64,000 nucleotides of DNA from CAVQJU01 sp963729215 (GTDB taxonomy: Bacteria; Acidobacteriota; Vicinamibacteria; Vicinamibacterales; CAVVIG01). The notes under the pieces were generated by a model, which saw only the letters and a program-made list of their open reading frames with translations, was not told the origin of the DNA and ran no database searches. The DNA lies in assembly GCA_963729215.1 (NCBI GenBank), contig CAVSND010000019.1, forward strand, positions 248,001-312,000, read 5' to 3'. Both the position numbers and the translations under genes were made by a program. Within the stretch, counting starts at the first letter, position 1, and the number at the start of each line of letters is the position of its first letter. Positions 62,365-64,000 of this stretch are shown here, one piece after another.

Positions 62365-63547
62365 TCACGATGCGGATTCGTATCGTGGTGTCGGGTTCAA
62401 CGACGCCGTCAACAGTTCGCCCGAGCGATAGCTGCGGAACGGCAAGTTGCATTTGTGCTGGAACAGGAAGGCCTGAAATCGTTTGTAATCGCGCTCCGGG
62501 AGATTGAAGAGGCGCAGCACCGCATGGTAGTTGCCGTGTGTGCGCTGAAGGGCCATGTGAATCAGCGTCTGCAAATCGGCTCGCGTGATGTCGTGGGACT
62601 TGTACATCGCGGCCACGGACCAGAAGTTGTCGCCGTCGATCATCTTCTCCCACAGGATCTCGGCCATGGAGGAGTATTGACACCCGATCTCGTGCGATCC
62701 CGTCGGCACGCGCAGCGGCGGCCCGCTCGCGACGTCCGCATCAGAGCGTGCGGACGTGCGCAACGCCTCGAGCAGTTCGACGGGCAGATCATCGGGCATG
62801 ATCGGCCCGTGCATGTCGCGCACGACGAGACGCTCGGTCATGTTCTTCAGCTCGCGGACGTTGCCGGGCCACGGATAGCGTCGGAGCGCGGCCTCCGCCT
62901 CCGGCGACAAGACCGGGCGCGGGAGCCCGTGTGCACGGCTGGCCTGCCCGAGGAAGTGCCGCAGCAGCAGGGGAATATCGGCGGGGCGTTCGCGGAGCGG
63001 CAGCACGCGAAGCTGAATGACATTCAAGCGGTAATACAGGTCCTCGCGGAACTTGCCCTCGACGATCTGGGCGCGGAGATCCCGGTTGGTCGCCGTGATC
63101 AACCGGACGTTGCGCGCGCGTACTCGGTCGATCGGCGCCGACCGGCTGAACATCTCCCGTTTCGGTGAACCGCAGCAGCGCCGCCTGCATGCGAAGGCTC
63201 ATCTCGCCGACTTCGTCCAGAAACAGCGTGCCACCCTCGGCTTGATGCACCAGTCCGGGCTTGTCACGGTACGCGCCGGTGAAGCTGCCGCGGACGTGGC
63301 CGAACAGCTCGGACTCCAGCAGCGTTTCGGGGATCCCGCTGCAATTGACGGCCACCAGCAGGCGACCTTGCCTGGGGCCGTCGCGGTGGATCAGGCGCGC
63401 GACCACCTCTTTGCCCACGCCCGTTTCGCCGAGGATCAAGACTTTGGCATTCGTTCGTGCCGCTTCGCGAATCTCCTTTCGGAGCGCCACGATGGCTGGG
63501 CTTTCGCCCAGGAGGGAAACGTCGTCAGATCCTTGAGTCGAGATCAT
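62365..63547 (-). CDS. Sigma-54 activator (AAA+ type), one frame break, no receiver domain
   Basis: Transcription activator for RNA polymerase with sigma-54, about 394 residues. AAA+ domain: LLGESPAIVALRKEIREAA, Walker A LILGETGVGKEVVA, the sigma-54 contact loop ESELFGHVRGSFTGAYRDKPGLV (GSFTGA variant of GAFTGA), Walker B TLFLDEVGEMS, and after a frame change near 63155 VRLITATNRDLRAQIVEGKFREDLYYRLNVIQL and YPWPGNVRELKNM. The C-terminal part (HMALQRTHGNYHAVLRLFNLPERDYKRF) is a DNA-binding region like PrsR's. Unlike PrsR (TIGR02915) there is no N-terminal receiver, so a signal is not received by phosphorylation in that way. Start ATG 63547 is 20 bases upstream of nothing but leader; the ATG lies in a duplicated leader (see 63505-63582). 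Confidence 0.85.
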
Positions 63548-63582
63548 CGAACACCTCTGCGAAGAGACATCTCTCGCGCCGC
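63505..63582. repeat. Direct repeat, copy 1 (start region of the sigma-54 activator)
   Basis: About 78 bases, CGCCCAGGAGG... to GCGCCGCTG, including the first 14 or so codons of the activator and about 35 bases of leader. A second copy, some 88% alike, stands at 63922-63999 in the same direction. Confidence 0.85.
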
Positions 63583-63719
63583 TGAGATAGCAACGCACTG
63601 CCCGGACGAAGTCGCCACAACTGGGCAGACAATTGCCCGCGATTTCCAGGATGGCAAGATTACGGACGTTACAGGGGGCTGTCTGTCCAAAACAGTACAC
63701 CCGGCCCGACGAGCTAGGA

Positions 63720-63963
63720 GGCGTTGTAGGCGTGCATTTTGCCGCTCGCGTACTCGGAGGCGGTGCTGTAGTAGTCCATGAAAGCTTCCGTGCTGACGGC
63801 GATGCCGTTTACGGCGATGGTCACTTCGGACACACGCGGATCCGCTGCGAGCTAGTTGACCATGGACAATACGGGGTCGAGGTCCGGATCCTCTACAACG
63901 AAGAGCACCACATGTCCCACCGCCCAGGAGGAAAACGTCTTCAGATCCTAGAGTCGAGATCAT
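63720..63963 (-). pseudogene. Short broken gene sharing the activator's start leader
   Basis: Read on the minus strand from ATG 63963 the protein starts MISTLGSEDVFLLG like the activator (MISTQGSDDVSLLG), then, with one frame change, goes VGHVVLFVVEDPDLDPVLSMVN, meets a TAG at about 63853, and continues LAADPRVSEVTIAVNGIAVS, TEAFMDYYSTASEYASGKMHAYNAS to a TAG at 63720. If the first TAG and the shift are errors the product would be some 80 residues; if not, it is a remnant. No family is recognised. Confidence 0.5.
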
Positions 63964-63999
63964 CGAACACCACTGCGAAGAGACATCTCAGACGCCGTT
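63922..63999. repeat. Direct repeat, copy 2
   Basis: Second copy of the 63505-63582 leader and start region, at the right edge of the window; the first bases (CGCCCAGGAGGAAAACGTCTTC) and last bases (GAAGAGACATCTCAGACGCCG) differ from copy 1 at only a few positions. The duplication may go on beyond the window. Confidence 0.85.
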
Positions 64000-64000
64000 G

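Noticed and set aside
63658..63720. Sigma-54 promoter on the plus strand (TGGCAAGATTACGG)
   Set aside because: No GC pair 12 bases after the GG and no plus-strand gene follows.

Overview
This is a G+C-rich window from a Gram-negative soil or sediment bacterium, most probably an Acidobacteriota of the Vicinamibacteria (subdivision 6) type. The gene families point there: a VWFA-related acidobacterial-domain protein, a DUF1592/DUF1552 pair, secreted NHL propellers, many Tat-type SRRxFL leaders, a tannase-family esterase, and a full exosortase/PEP-CTERM and exopolysaccharide locus. I see no rRNA, tRNA, CRISPR array or complete insertion sequence. The assignment is inferred from family content, not from a marker gene.

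Layout. 1-3.1 kb: end of a malate synthase, an AI-2E-type permease and a small membrane protein. 3.2-18.95 kb: a secretome block. It holds an outer-membrane barrel, three NHL propellers, a secreted protein of unknown function, a monohaem-type CLACH protein, a tightly overlapping DUF1592 - DUF1552 - ankyrin series, and a family of SnoaL-like proteins (single, triple, and fused to two VOC domains). 19-23 kb: phosphoglucomutase, a small secreted protein and an MsbA-like ABC exporter. 23-25.8 kb: a sortase locus (sortase, VWFA protein, a protein ending in an LPQTA sorting signal, a KGG protein). 26-32.7 kb: envelope and stress functions (PAP2 phosphatase, SYLF protein, diguanylate cyclase, DUF892 ferritin-like protein, TonB-domain protein) and a coupled metallophosphoesterase-nucleotidyltransferase pair. 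32.7-39.3 kb: amidohydrolase, tannase, esterase, methyltransferase and a Tat-exported protein. 39.3-63.5 kb: exopolysaccharide and exosortase locus.

In the last block a minus-strand series from 52.65 kb down to 42.4 kb encodes a Wzm/Wzt-type ABC exporter, an FkbM methyltransferase, five glycosyltransferases and an O-ligase of the exosortase-associated type. Many starts and stops overlap. A second minus-strand series from 63.5 to 54.0 kb encodes a sigma-54 activator, a TIGR03790-TPR protein, exosortase, EpsI, a PEP-CTERM protein, a PrsT-like TPR lipoprotein and a triple VanZ-like membrane protein. A sigma-54-type promoter candidate stands before the PEP-CTERM gene. The likely joint job is making and exporting a surface polysaccharide together with sorting of PEP-CTERM proteins to the envelope. 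The window therefore holds two unrelated protein-sorting systems, sortase/LPQTA and exosortase/PEP-CTERM, about 35 kb apart.

Caution: nearly half of the genes are broken by single-base frame changes inside otherwise well-conserved proteins. This fits uncorrected sequencing indels much better than real gene decay, so joined coordinates are given for those genes and the breaks are listed. Several intergenic gaps hold palindromic or inverted repeats that recur across the window.
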